DNA of 64,000 nt from Pseudomonas spelaei (GCF_009724245.1 NZ_WNNK01000018.1:62001-126000); one strand, 5' to 3'; positions 44,036 through 52,091 are shown, numbered from the stretch's first letter. Notes: generated from the letters alone by a model not told the origin. Numbers and translations are program-made.

Positions 44036-45163
44036 ATGCGCCTATCCGAATTCATCGTGTTACGTGCCGATCAGATCGTCGATGAATGGGAGCAATTTGC
44101 CGAAACCCTGACCCCCGCCGCCGATACCTTGAACCGCACACAACTGCGCGACCACGCTCGTTCGATCCTGATGGCCGCTGCACGGGACATGAACACCCGC
44201 CAGAGCGCCAGCGAACAAGCCGCCAAGGCCAAGGGCGAAGGCCCCGAGAAAACCCCAAGCCTGGACGAAGCTGCCGCCAGCCATGGCGAGTTGCGCCACA
44301 CCGTGGGTTTTGACCTGGTGCAGATGACCTCTGAGTTCCGCCACCTGCGCGCCTGTGTGATTCGGCTGTGGGTCAACAGCCTGGAGTCACCGGAGCTCGC
44401 CTACTTCCAGGACATGATCCGCTTCAATGAAGCCATCGATGAAGCCCTGGCCGAATCCACGGCGGCTTACGCCGAGCAGGTCAATCGTTCGCGGGATATT
44501 TTCCTGGCCATCCTCGGCCACGACCTGCGCGCGCCGTTGCAGGCGGTGAACATGTCGACCGAGATGTTGCTGCGCAAAGCCCAGTTGGACGACAACGGGC
44601 TGAACCTGGTGGGCAATATCAAGAATGGCGCCCGGCACATGGGAGTGATGGTCAGCGACCTGCTGGAGTTTGTGCGCAGCCGACTGGGCAGCAGCCTGCC
44701 CATAGAGCCCAAGCCCATGAACCTGGCCGACGCGGCGCAAGCGGCCATTGATGAAGCCTGTGCTGGCCAACCGGATTACCACCCGAAATTGCACATCCAT
44801 GGCGACACCCAAGGGCAATGGGATCGTGGGCGAATTGACCAGTTATTGCAGAACTTGATTGGCAATGCGTTGCAGCATGGCCAGAACAGCCAAGCGGTAA
44901 CGCTGACCCTCAACGGCATGGCCGACACGGTGGTGCTCAGCATGCACAACTACGGCACACCGATTCCCCCGGCCGCCATCGGCACCGTCTTCGATCCGCT
45001 GGTACGCAGCGCCAGCGAAGAACTGGGCAGCGCTTCGACGAGTCTTGGGTTGGGGTTGTTTATCGTCAAGGAAGTGGTGGACGCCCATCGGGGGACGATT
45101 GAAGTGACGTCCACCGAGGCTGACGGCACCACGTTTACTGTGATGCTGCCGCGCCAGCCTTAA
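44036..45163 (+). CDS. Soluble sensor histidine kinase with RsbRD-type N-terminal domain
   Basis: This 375-residue cytoplasmic kinase has no transmembrane segment. Residues 1-140 resemble the RsbRD N-terminal domain (RLSEFIVLRADQIVDEWEQF). They are followed by a HisKA domain with the phospho-accepting histidine near 162 (ILGHDLRAPLQAV) and an ATPase domain with an N box (LIGNALQHG) and G2 box (SLGLGLFIVKEVV); the G1 box is weak (HNYGTPIPP). No response regulator gene is adjacent. The ATG at 44036 is preferred because the upstream frame crosses ureC and the hairpin. Confidence 0.88.
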   Translation: MRLSEFIVLRADQIVDEWEQFAETLTPAADTLNRTQLRDHARSILMAAARDMNTRQSASEQAAKAKGEGPEKTPSLDEAAASHGELRHTVGFDLVQMTSEFRHLRACVIRLWVNSLESPELAYFQDMIRFNEAIDEALAESTAAYAEQVNRSRDIFLAILGHDLRAPLQAVNMSTEMLLRKAQLDDNGLNLVGNIKNGARHMGVMVSDLLEFVRSRLGSSLPIEPKPMNLADAAQAAIDEACAGQPDYHPKLHIHGDTQGQWDRGRIDQLLQNLIGNALQHGQNSQAVTLTLNGMADTVVLSMHNYGTPIPPAAIGTVFDPLVRSASEELGSASTSLGLGLFIVKEVVDAHRGTIEVTSTEADGTTFTVMLPRQP

Positions 45164-45164
45164 A

Positions 45165-45283
45165 TCCCGTAGCAGCTGTCGAGCGCCAGCGAGGCTGCGT
45201 AGGCCTCGCCACCACTCTCCATCCGATCCAGCACCGAAGCGCTCCCGACGCAGCCTCGCTGGCGCTCGACAGCTGCTACGGGA
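45165..45283. repeat. Inverted repeat, second family, after the kinase gene
   Basis: TCCCGTAGCAGCTGTCGAGC opens an arm of about 34 bases that is repeated in inverse at about 45249-45283, with GAGGCTGCG/CGCAGCCTC at the inner ends. It sits between convergent genes and could serve as a two-way terminator. Confidence 0.82.
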
Positions 45284-45304
45284 GTGTTGTGGCTGGTGCG
45301 GGTT

Positions 45305-45613
45305 TCAGGGGGTTTGTACCAAGCGCCCCAGCCTCTGCTTGAGCATCTGGTTCTCAGCCCGCAATTGCTGGACCTCTTCCAGCAGGTTCAGCGCCAGGGC
45401 GACGCCTTCCCATTCCAGGTCCAAGTCCTTGCGCAGGGTCGACGCTCGCTTGGCCAAAGCCAGCTCGTAGTCGGTGAAATGCCAGGACTCGGGATTTGTC
45501 CCCTCGGGTTCAACGATGCCGTGTTCAACGATTTCGATCACGTAGGCCACCGACAACTCGGTGGCCTCACAAAACTCTGTCATGTTCACTTGAACCACAC
45601 GGGGACTGCTCAT
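45305..45613 (-). CDS. cbpM: CbpA modulator protein CbpM
   Basis: CbpM inhibits the DnaJ-like co-chaperone CbpA. The 102-residue MerR-fold protein has an N-terminal SPRVVQVNMTEFCEATELS region, the SWHFTDYELALAKRASTLRKDL segment (near residues 45-67) and a C-terminal coiled coil. It starts two bases after cbpA ends, the standard cbpAM operon. Confidence 0.94.
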   Translation of the reverse strand: MSSPRVVQVNMTEFCEATELSVAYVIEIVEHGIVEPEGTNPESWHFTDYELALAKRASTLRKDLDLEWEGVALALNLLEEVQQLRAENQMLKQRLGRLVQTP

Positions 45614-45615
45614 CG

Positions 45616-46563
45616 TTAGCTACTCCATGTTTCTCTTGGATCAAAAGCGGCTTTTTTCGCCAGTTCTTGCCACAACGCCTTGACCTCGTCATCGGTGTTT
45701 TTCGGCATGACCGCCTTGAGTTGCACAAACAGATAACCGCGCTGCCCCGCCTTGTTCATCAGGCCGTGGCCCTTGGCACGCATGCGTTGGCCGTTCTGGC
45801 TGCCGGCAGGGACCTTGAGGTTGATCTTGCCGGTCAGGGTCGGCACGGCGACTTCCGTCCCCAGCGCCAGCTCCCATGGAGCCAGCGGCAGGGTAATGAT
45901 CAGGTTTTCGCCTTCCACATCGAATTTCGGATGCGGTGCGAACTTGATGATCAGGTACAGATCACCATGGGTGCCGCCACCAATCCCCGGGGCGCCCTGG
46001 CCCTTGAGGCGGATGCGCTCGCCGTCGGCCACACCGGCCGGAATCTTCACATTCAGGCTTTTCGTGGTGTTGCTGACGTGCTGACCGGCCGCGTTGTACT
46101 GCGGCACCTGGAAGTTGATCGGCTTGGACTCGTTGGACAGGGTCTCTTCCAGAAACACCGGCAATTCCATTTCCACATCTTGCCCTCGACGCCCGGCGCT
46201 ACGGCCCTGGGCACCACCAAAACCATTACCGCGCGAACCGAAGATCGAGCTGAAGAAGTCCGAAAAGTCGCCTGTGTCCTCACCGCCGCCGCCATAGCCA
46301 CCACGGCTCTGCCAACCTGGTGGCCCCTGGAAGGGCTGGCCGTGCTGGCCGTATTTGCGCAGATCGTCGTATTCGGCGCGTTTATCGGCGCTTTTCAGCG
46401 CTTCATAGGCCTCGGACGCGTCCTTGAATTTGGCTTCCGCGTCCTTTTCCTTGCTGACGTCGGGGTGATATTTGCGCGCCAGCTTGCGATAGGCGGCCTT
46501 GATCGCCTTGTCGTCTGCCGTCGGCTCAACGCCGAGAATCTTGTAATAGTCTTTGAAGTCCAT
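45616..46563 (-). CDS. cbpA: DnaJ-family co-chaperone, curved DNA-binding protein CbpA
   Basis: CbpA stimulates DnaK and binds curved DNA in starved cells. The 315-residue protein has a J domain (1-70, MDFKDYYKILGVEP, HPD near residue 34), a Gly/Phe-rich linker (about 75-120) and two C-terminal beta-sandwich domains (GDLYLIIKF, APWELALGTEVAVPTLTG). It lacks the DnaJ zinc-finger repeats, as expected. The start at 46563 is the family start; an ATG at 46578 is possible. Confidence 0.96.
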   Translation of the reverse strand: MDFKDYYKILGVEPTADDKAIKAAYRKLARKYHPDVSKEKDAEAKFKDASEAYEALKSADKRAEYDDLRKYGQHGQPFQGPPGWQSRGGYGGGGEDTGDFSDFFSSIFGSRGNGFGGAQGRSAGRRGQDVEMELPVFLEETLSNESKPINFQVPQYNAAGQHVSNTTKSLNVKIPAGVADGERIRLKGQGAPGIGGGTHGDLYLIIKFAPHPKFDVEGENLIITLPLAPWELALGTEVAVPTLTGKINLKVPAGSQNGQRMRAKGHGLMNKAGQRGYLFVQLKAVMPKNTDDEVKALWQELAKKAAFDPRETWSS

Positions 46564-46862
46564 CGGGGGCATCACCATCCATTATCAATATCGCACTGCC
46601 AGCAGCACAGCATGCGCCTGTTTGCGGCGTCTGGATTGACCGATCTCAATCTTGTGACCTGAGGGTGCGTCAGAAGTTTATCGGCGGCGTGACAGACAAA
46701 CTTGATCCTTGTGTCAGCCACCAACCGTATGGAGGGGATTTGGGGGCAAAGACTGATCTTTCAAGGTAACAAGTACGATGACTTTAGCGGATAGTCGGCC
46801 TACGCATCTGGACGCGGGTGACATACACTGCGCGGCCGTTTTTTAACCGGAACCTGAAAGAC

Positions 46863-48131
46863 ATGAAAAACGAATCCCCAGCCCGTGCCTGCGGCATCGA
46901 CTTTGGCACGTCCAACTCCACTGTCGGCTGGATCCGCCCCGGCATGGAAACGCTTATCGAGCTGGAGGACGACAAGATCACCCTGCCCTCGGTGGTGTTC
47001 TTCAACTTCGAAGAACGCCGTCCGGTCTACGGCCGCCTGGCGCTGCACGAGTATCTGGAAGGCTATGAAGGGCGCTTGATGCGCTCGCTCAAGAGCCTGC
47101 TGGGCTCCAAGCTGATCAAACACGACACCAGCGTGTTGGGCACGGCGATGCCGTTCACCGATTTGCTGGCGCTGTTTATCGGCCAGCTCAAAAGCCGCGC
47201 CGAGGCCAATGCCGGTCGCGAGTTCGAGGAAGTGGTGCTGGGCCGCCCGGTGTTTTTCGTCGACGATGACCCGATGGCTGACAAAGAGGCCGAAGACACT
47301 CTGGTGGACGTCGCCCGCAAGATCGGCTTCAAGGATATTTCGTTCCAGTACGAACCGATTGCCGCGGCGTTTGACTACGAGTCGACCATCGAGCGCGAAG
47401 AGCTGGTGCTGATTGTCGACATCGGCGGCGGTACCTCGGACTTCTCCCTGGTGCGCCTGTCCCCTGAACGCCGCAACCACGACAACCGCCACGACGACAT
47501 CCTCGCCACCGGTGGCGTGCACATCGGCGGGACCGACTTCGACAAGCAACTGAGCTTGCAAGGCATGATGCCGCTGTTCGGCTACGGCAGCCGCATGAAA
47601 AGCGGCGCCTACATGCCCACCAGCCATCACATGAACCTGGCGACCTGGCACACCATCAACTCGGTGTACTCGCAAAAGTCCCAGTTGGCCTTGGGCAGCA
47701 TGCGTTACGACATCGAAGACACCGGTGGCATCGACCGCCTGTTCAAGTTGATCGAGCAGCGCGCCGGGCACTGGTTGGCCATGGAAGTGGAAGAAACCAA
47801 GATCCAGCTGACCCATGACGAGAGCCGCCATGTGCTGCTGGATCGGGTCGAGCCGGGGTTGAGCGTGGAACTGAGCCGGGCACTGTTCGAATCAGCCATC
47901 GACAACCTGTTGGAGCGGGTGCGCAACAGCGTTACCCAGTTGCTCAACGACGCCTCGGTGGACGTGGCCCAGGTGGACACGGTGTTCTTTACCGGTGGTT
48001 CCAGCGGCATTCCGGCGCTGCGCCAGAGTGTGTCGGCGATGCTGCCGAATGCGCGGCATGTGGAAGGGAACATCTTTGGCAGTATCGGCAGCGGGTTGGC
48101 GATTGAGGCCAGCAAGCGGTACGGCTACTGA
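46863..48131 (+). CDS. Hsp70-family chaperone-like protein (YegD type)
   Basis: This 422-residue actin/Hsp70-fold ATPase lacks the DnaK substrate-binding domain. Phosphate-1 motif CGIDFGTSNSTVGW is near residue 9, phosphate-2 LIVDIGGGTSDFSLV near 192, and the adenosine motif FFTGGSSGIPAL near 374. YegD-type proteins have no established client. The gene is divergent from cbpAM across 299 bases, so a shared chaperone/stress theme is plausible. The ATG at 46863 follows CCGGAACCTGAAAG. Confidence 0.92.
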   Translation: MKNESPARACGIDFGTSNSTVGWIRPGMETLIELEDDKITLPSVVFFNFEERRPVYGRLALHEYLEGYEGRLMRSLKSLLGSKLIKHDTSVLGTAMPFTDLLALFIGQLKSRAEANAGREFEEVVLGRPVFFVDDDPMADKEAEDTLVDVARKIGFKDISFQYEPIAAAFDYESTIEREELVLIVDIGGGTSDFSLVRLSPERRNHDNRHDDILATGGVHIGGTDFDKQLSLQGMMPLFGYGSRMKSGAYMPTSHHMNLATWHTINSVYSQKSQLALGSMRYDIEDTGGIDRLFKLIEQRAGHWLAMEVEETKIQLTHDESRHVLLDRVEPGLSVELSRALFESAIDNLLERVRNSVTQLLNDASVDVAQVDTVFFTGGSSGIPALRQSVSAMLPNARHVEGNIFGSIGSGLAIEASKRYGY

Positions 48132-48134
48132 CTG

Positions 48135-48212
48135 CTTTAGCGAGGCTGCGATAGCGGTGGGGCAGGCACCCTCAATGTTGGCTATGCCGACGTCATCGCA
48201 GCCTCGCTAAAG
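48135..48212. repeat. Short inverted repeat, second family, after the Hsp70-like gene
   Basis: CTTTAGCGAGGCTGCGAT (48135-48152) and ATCGCAGCCTCGCTAAAG (48195-48212) are perfect 18-base inverted copies. Both share GAGGCTGCG with the other second-family repeats. Confidence 0.85.
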
Positions 48213-48505
48213 CTCGACAACTCCCACCTTTGATCTTCGCTGCCCTGAGCTGGGTGTTTCAACCGTATTTGGCTGCGTTCTCAAAGACCTTGAAAGAGCT
48301 GGTCTTTAAGACGGCCTGTTGTCATCTACGGTTTGCAAAGTCATGGCATGGCTCCCATTGGAAAACTCACTACGAAGTGATTTTTTCGCTACAGCAGCCA
48401 ACTGACAACGCCAACCACAGTCAGCTGTCAGAACCAACAGGTACAGACGAGTAGCCTCCCTTGGTCGTCGTCCACGACACTACCGCATTCAGACCAACCT
48501 GCGCC
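48213..48505. other. Intergenic stretch without a supported gene
   Basis: AT-richer sequence between the Hsp70-like gene and the structured leader. A 74-codon frame at 48230-48454 has no ribosome-binding site or family resemblance. I see no other structure. Confidence 0.5.
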
Positions 48506-48535
48506 TTGCACGATTTCCGCAATGAAGCTTATAGT
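48506..48535 (+). promoter_or_regulatory. Sigma-70 promoter of the structured leader
   Basis: TTGCAC (48506-48511) and TATAGT (48530-48535), spacing 18, predict transcription from about 48542, just before the folded RNA element at 48562. Confidence 0.6.
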
Positions 48536-48561
48536 CCGCCGGTCGCCCATATGGCGACACG

Positions 48562-48732
48562 GGTTTGGCGACCCGGTGGATGGTGCAAAAGCGCTCTGCT
48601 TGTTTGCAGGCTCTTTTGCGTCCGCAATAGCCGCTTTATGGCGGCTGTGCGCGGGAGACCTTCGGGTCTGCCGGTCTCCATTCCCGGTTCGCCAACCTGC
48701 GTACAGCTGCCACCCATTTCGTTTGGCGACGG
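48562..48732 (+). ncRNA. Multi-helix RNA leader with duplicated pairing strand (C4-like layout)
   Basis: A closing helix joins GGTTTGGCGACCCGG (48562-48576) to CCCGGTTCGCCAACC (48683-48697). Inside it are three hairpins: GCAAAAG/CTTTTGC (48585-48591 with 48613-48619, plus inner CTGC/GCAG), AGCCGC/GCGGCT (48629-48646), and AGACC-TTCG-GGTCT (48656-48669). The last competes with GGAGACC/GGTCTCC (48654-48660 with 48673-48679). The 5' strand GTTTGGCGAC recurs exactly at 48721-48730, 44 bases before the small gene's ATG, so TTCGCCAAC could pair with either copy. This layout resembles C4 antisense RNA of P1-type phages. The folding is read by eye; the family link is inference. Confidence 0.65.
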
Positions 48733-48773
48733 ATGAGTGTGTAGCCCACCTCTACTTGAATGGGTTTTCAAAC

Positions 48774-49043
48774 ATGAATCGATACATACCCTTAACCGGA
48801 CACGACTGCACGCTCCCCTCTCTGCTCATCGATACCCAAGCCCCGCTGGACGTACTCCACGACGCGGCCGCTTACCGCATTCGCGCAGTGACCCAAGTCC
48901 TAGAAAATCTCGCCTTTCGCGATACGCTCAAAACCGACACCATCATCCTCCAAGACTTCGCTCTGCTCTGCGCCATTCCATTGCGTGATGGTTGCGATTT
49001 GATGGATGTGATTGGGAGAAGGCTGAGTTCACAGGTTTCATAA
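48774..49043 (+). CDS. Small 89-residue protein downstream of the structured RNA
   Basis: Unrecognised small, probably helical soluble protein (LDVLHDAAAYRIRAVTQVLE, a CDLMDVIGRRL end). In size and style it recalls the small DUF3077/DUF6124-type proteins common in Pseudomonas, but I cannot assign it. The same frame is open upstream to 48522, but that start would lie before the predicted transcript start, and the upstream part encodes the RNA fold. The ATG at 48774 lies next to a small TTGAA/TTCAA hairpin (48756-48771) that may hide a weak ribosome-binding site. Confidence 0.6.
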   Translation: MNRYIPLTGHDCTLPSLLIDTQAPLDVLHDAAAYRIRAVTQVLENLAFRDTLKTDTIILQDFALLCAIPLRDGCDLMDVIGRRLSSQVS

Positions 49044-49078
49044 ACGAAATGGGGCGGCTTTGGGACCGCCCTCACTGC

Positions 49079-49573
49079 CTACATCTGACCGCAATTGTCG
49101 ATTACGGTTTTAACTTTAGGCTTGCCTGACTGTGTACCCGTCGACTCGACTTTCTTAACGATGTCGTAGCCTTCGATAACTTCGCCGAATACCACGTTCT
49201 TGCCGTCTAGCCAAGGGACAACAACAGTGGGGATAAAGAACTGACTACCGTTGGTGTTCGGACCCGCGTTGGCCATGGACAACAGACCTGGCTTGGTGTG
49301 CCGCAAAGTAAAGTTTTCGTCGGCGAACTGTCCACCATAGATCGACTTACCGGAGGTACCATCGCCGCGCATGAAATCCCCGCCTTGCAACATGAAACCC
49401 GGGATGACCCGATGAAATGCGCAGCCCTTGTACCCAAACCCCTTTTCACCCGTACACAAGGCTCGAAAGTTCTCAGCAGTTTTCGGGACAATGTCATCGA
49501 ATAGCTCCATGACAATACGACCTGCCGGATTGCCATCGATGGATATATCGAAAAAAACCTTGGGCCTGGCCAT
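49079..49573 (-). CDS. Cyclophilin-type peptidyl-prolyl isomerase, eukaryote-like
   Basis: This 164-residue cytoplasmic cyclophilin catalyses cis-trans isomerisation of X-Pro bonds. It closely follows eukaryotic cyclophilin A, including the FRALCTGEKG insertion that most bacterial PpiA/PpiB lack. Other matches are FHRVIPGFMLQGGDF (catalytic Arg, Phe, Gln), LLSMANAGPNTNGSQFFI, a tryptophan in PWLDGKNVVFG, and the DNCGQM end. The human active-site His after DGK is Asn here. The ATG at 49573 has an AAGGAAAAGG ribosome-binding site. Visibly AT-richer than neighbours. Confidence 0.93.
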   Translation of the reverse strand: MARPKVFFDISIDGNPAGRIVMELFDDIVPKTAENFRALCTGEKGFGYKGCAFHRVIPGFMLQGGDFMRGDGTSGKSIYGGQFADENFTLRHTKPGLLSMANAGPNTNGSQFFIPTVVVPWLDGKNVVFGEVIEGYDIVKKVESTGTQSGKPKVKTVIDNCGQM

Positions 49574-49743
49574 GGGGTTACCTTTTCCTTTTAGCAATTA
49601 AAGAAACAGGAAAACGCGTGCGTTCACCGTCATCCATTCATCAGCACAAGGAAAAGGTAGAGGCATTTCGCCCGACATACACCTGTAAGAACTGACAGTT
49701 CTTTAGACGATTTGGCAATCAGCCTGAAGGCACTCAAGTCCTT

Positions 49744-50757
49744 TCAAACCATCCCCGCCAGCTTCAACTCACTCTTCAAATACGCATAATAAATCGGCCC
49801 CGCCACCACACCTGGCAGGCCGAATGCGGCTTCAAATACCAGCATCGCCAATAACAGTTCCCACGACTTGGCACTGATCTGCCCGCCGACGATGCGCGCG
49901 TTGAGAAAGTATTCCACCTTGTGGATCACGATCAGGTAGCCCAGCGCCGCCACCGCCACCCAGATCGACAGCGACAACGCGACGATGGTGATCAGGGTGT
50001 TGGACATCAGGTTACCGATCACTGGCAGCAAGCCCAACAGGAAGGTCAGCACGATCAGGGTTTTGGTCAGCGGCAGGTGAATCCCGCACAGCGGCAGGAC
50101 CACCGCCAGGAACACTGCAGTGAACGCGGTATTGAGTGCAGCGATTTTGATTTGCGCGAAAACGATATTGCGAAAGGCCTGGGCCAGCAGGTGCAGACGA
50201 TCAAACAGCGCTGCCGCCAGAGGTTTGCGCTTGGTCAGGTCCGGCACGCGCTGCAAGGCGATGATCGCCCCCAGCACCATGCCGATCAGCAAGGTTACGA
50301 ACATGTGCGCCGCGTCCTTGCCCACCAGTTGCAACTCGCTCAGGTGCTTGCTCAGCCAATCACCAATCGCCACCCGAAATTCGGCGGCGCTGGCGGGGAG
50401 GTAGGCATCGAGAAACGGCGGCAGTTGGCCACGTGCCCGATCGACTACGCCCATGAATTTGTCCAGGGAAGCCCCGGGATTTTCCGCTTCGTGGAGCAGG
50501 AAACTGATGGCGCCGGCAAAGATCAGGGTCAGGATGCTGACGATCAAGGTTCCCAGCAAGGCTACCGCCAGCCAGCGCGCACGTCGGCCTTCGATCAACC
50601 GCTGCAACTGCGGGGTGAGCATGTTGACCAGTTCATAGACCAGCAATCCAGCCAGCAGGCTGGGCAGCAGTTTCAACGGCAGTACCAGCAGCAACCCGCC
50701 GAAAATGATGACGCAACTGACCAGCAACAACACGTGACGCTGAGAAAACGTTGGCAT
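49744..50757 (-). CDS. AI-2E/PerM family membrane protein
   Basis: This 337-residue inner-membrane protein of the AI-2E transporter (PerM/YdiK) family has about seven to eight hydrophobic helices, a pair at the N-terminus (residues 8-45) and the family segment LLPVIGNLMSNTLI near 244. Some members export autoinducer-2, others act as Na+/H+ or unknown transporters, so the substrate is open. It stands alone between the cyclophilin and psiF genes. Confidence 0.92.
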   Translation of the reverse strand: MPTFSQRHVLLLVSCVIIFGGLLLVLPLKLLPSLLAGLLVYELVNMLTPQLQRLIEGRRARWLAVALLGTLIVSILTLIFAGAISFLLHEAENPGASLDKFMGVVDRARGQLPPFLDAYLPASAAEFRVAIGDWLSKHLSELQLVGKDAAHMFVTLLIGMVLGAIIALQRVPDLTKRKPLAAALFDRLHLLAQAFRNIVFAQIKIAALNTAFTAVFLAVVLPLCGIHLPLTKTLIVLTFLLGLLPVIGNLMSNTLITIVALSLSIWVAVAALGYLIVIHKVEYFLNARIVGGQISAKSWELLLAMLVFEAAFGLPGVVAGPIYYAYLKSELKLAGMV

Positions 50758-50790
50758 ACAGCCTCAAAACGAACGGCGTTAAAGGATGTC

Positions 50791-50816
50791 GCGGGAGCGA
50801 GCGTGCTCGTTCCCGC
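50791..50816. repeat. Single REP-like hairpin downstream of psiF
   Basis: GCGGGAGCGAGC, loop GT, GCTCGTTCCCGC: a 12-base stem with one G-T pair. It sits between the psiF stop and the perM-like start (both leftward) and may terminate psiF, although no T run follows. Confidence 0.6.
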
Positions 50817-50862
50817 AAGAGGGCTGCGTGCGAGTGTCGCAGCCTTCCATAGCCCGGGGCTA

Positions 50863-51177
50863 TTATTTCTTCAGGCAGGTGCTCATAAAGGTTTTACGCG
50901 CATCGCCCTTCAGCGCCTGGGTCTTGGCCGTCGCGTTGCAGTCTTTCATTTTCTGCTGCTGCGGGGTCAGGGTCTTGGCATCGTTGGCAGCCGGGGCGGC
51001 CTTGAGGCAGGTGCTCATGAATGCCTTGCGATCATCACCGGTCTTGCCACTGGTCTTGGCTTCGGCGTTGCAAGTGGTCATTTTTTGTTGCTGAGCCGTC
51101 TGTGCGGCAGTCGCGGCAAAGCCTTGGGAACACAGCAGCAGGCCCATCATCAACAACGGAATACGCAGCATCTTCAT
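50863..51177 (-). CDS. psiF: PsiF repeat protein
   Basis: This 104-residue periplasmic protein has a signal peptide (about 1-21, GFA-ATA) and two PsiF repeats, each with the pattern QQQKMxxCNAxAKT...GDxRKxFMSTCLK (about 28-60 and 72-103). Each repeat contains two cysteines, probably disulfide-linked. PsiF is phosphate-starvation induced in E. coli, but its function is unknown. A CCGTGCC/GGCACGG hairpin lies in the leader. Confidence 0.93.
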   Translation of the reverse strand: MKMLRIPLLMMGLLLCSQGFAATAAQTAQQQKMTTCNAEAKTSGKTGDDRKAFMSTCLKAAPAANDAKTLTPQQQKMKDCNATAKTQALKGDARKTFMSTCLKK

Positions 51178-51195
51178 GGAGTTTTCTCCCTGTTA

Positions 51196-51213
51196 CCGTG
51201 CCGAGGGGCACGG
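51196..51213 (-). promoter_or_regulatory. Leader hairpin of psiF
   Basis: CCGTGCC and GGCACGG pair around a four-base loop, 19-36 bases before the psiF ATG. It could affect ribosome access. No convincing Pho box was seen. Confidence 0.35.
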
Positions 51214-51248
51214 CCTCCCCCGCAGTGTAGACAAACCGTGTTACACCT

Positions 51249-52037
51249 TCACCTGCTACGTATGTTTGCCCGACGATATTGCTCCGGCGTACACCCGGCC
51301 TGGCGCTGAAACATGGCTATAAACGCTGAAGCGGTGCTGTAGCCCAGATCAAACGCCACCTCCTGGACACTGCGCGCACTATCGAGAGCCTCGATGGACG
51401 CCAGAAAGCGCAGGCGCTGGCGCCATTCACCGAAACTCATGCCCAGCTCGCGGACAAATTGCCGGGCCAGGGTGCGCTCGCTGACGTGCACCTGTTGCGC
51501 CCACAGGGCCAGGGCGCGGTTATCCCCCGGATCCGCCTGCATGCCTTCAAGCACACTGAGTAGCCCGGGGTTGCTGGCGTACGGCAGGAAGCAGTCATGC
51601 ACCGGGGCCTGCTTGAGTTGGTCCACCAGGACCTGGGCCAGGCGCACATCGGCTTCGCTCTCGGGGATATTCACATCACGTTCGGCGAAGTCACTGAGGA
51701 TCGCCTTGAGGATGTCGCTGATGGTCAAGGTGCACGGCTGCGGCGGCAGTTGCTCGCACAACTCCGGTGCCAGATACACCGAGCGGTAGACAATGGCCTG
51801 GGCGTTGTAGGAACTGTGCTGGGTGTTCGGCGGAATCCACAGTGCGTATTGCGGCGGCGACATAAAGCGGCTGCCGGCGACCTCGAAACGCATCACGCCC
51901 CGGGCCGAATAGTCCAGCGAGCCCCAGGCATGCTGGTGGGCGCTGGCATGGGTGTCGGCCTCGAACTCCGAATAGCGAAAGTACACCGGGGCCGGCAGCG
52001 CGTCGAAATCAGGGAGGTTGATGTACTTCTTGAGCAT
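51249..52037 (-). CDS. AraC-family transcriptional regulator
   Basis: This 262-residue regulator has an N-terminal cupin-like sensing domain (about 10-130; HQHAWGSLDYSARGVMRFE) and a C-terminal AraC helix-turn-helix pair (about 165-260; SERTLARQFVRELGMSFGEWRQ and VAFDLGYSTASAFIAMFQR). It is divergent from a DMT-family transporter gene, with a perfect 11-base palindrome between them, and so probably controls it. The ATG at 52037 gives the usual family length. Confidence 0.93.
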   Translation of the reverse strand: MLKKYINLPDFDALPAPVYFRYSEFEADTHASAHQHAWGSLDYSARGVMRFEVAGSRFMSPPQYALWIPPNTQHSSYNAQAIVYRSVYLAPELCEQLPPQPCTLTISDILKAILSDFAERDVNIPESEADVRLAQVLVDQLKQAPVHDCFLPYASNPGLLSVLEGMQADPGDNRALALWAQQVHVSERTLARQFVRELGMSFGEWRQRLRFLASIEALDSARSVQEVAFDLGYSTASAFIAMFQRQAGCTPEQYRRANIRSR

Positions 52038-52063
52038 ATTGTCTGGATACAGAGGTCGGATGG

Positions 52064-52091
52064 CTGGATCGAAGTATAGGCTTCGATCCAG
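52064..52091. promoter_or_regulatory. Perfect inverted repeat in the AraC/EamA divergent gap
   Basis: CTGGATCGAAG (52064-52074), spacer TATAGG, CTTCGATCCAG (52081-52091). A further TCTGGAT half site lies at 52052-52058. It is the probable operator of the adjacent AraC-family protein. Confidence 0.65.

Noticed and set aside
45305..46662. Rightward frames opposite cbpAM
   Set aside because: cbpA and cbpM are clearly encoded on the other strand with intact J domain and family motifs.
48230..48773. Small frames and the upstream part of the frame from 48522
   Set aside because: They lie before or within the predicted promoter and folded RNA; the sequence is better explained by RNA pairing.
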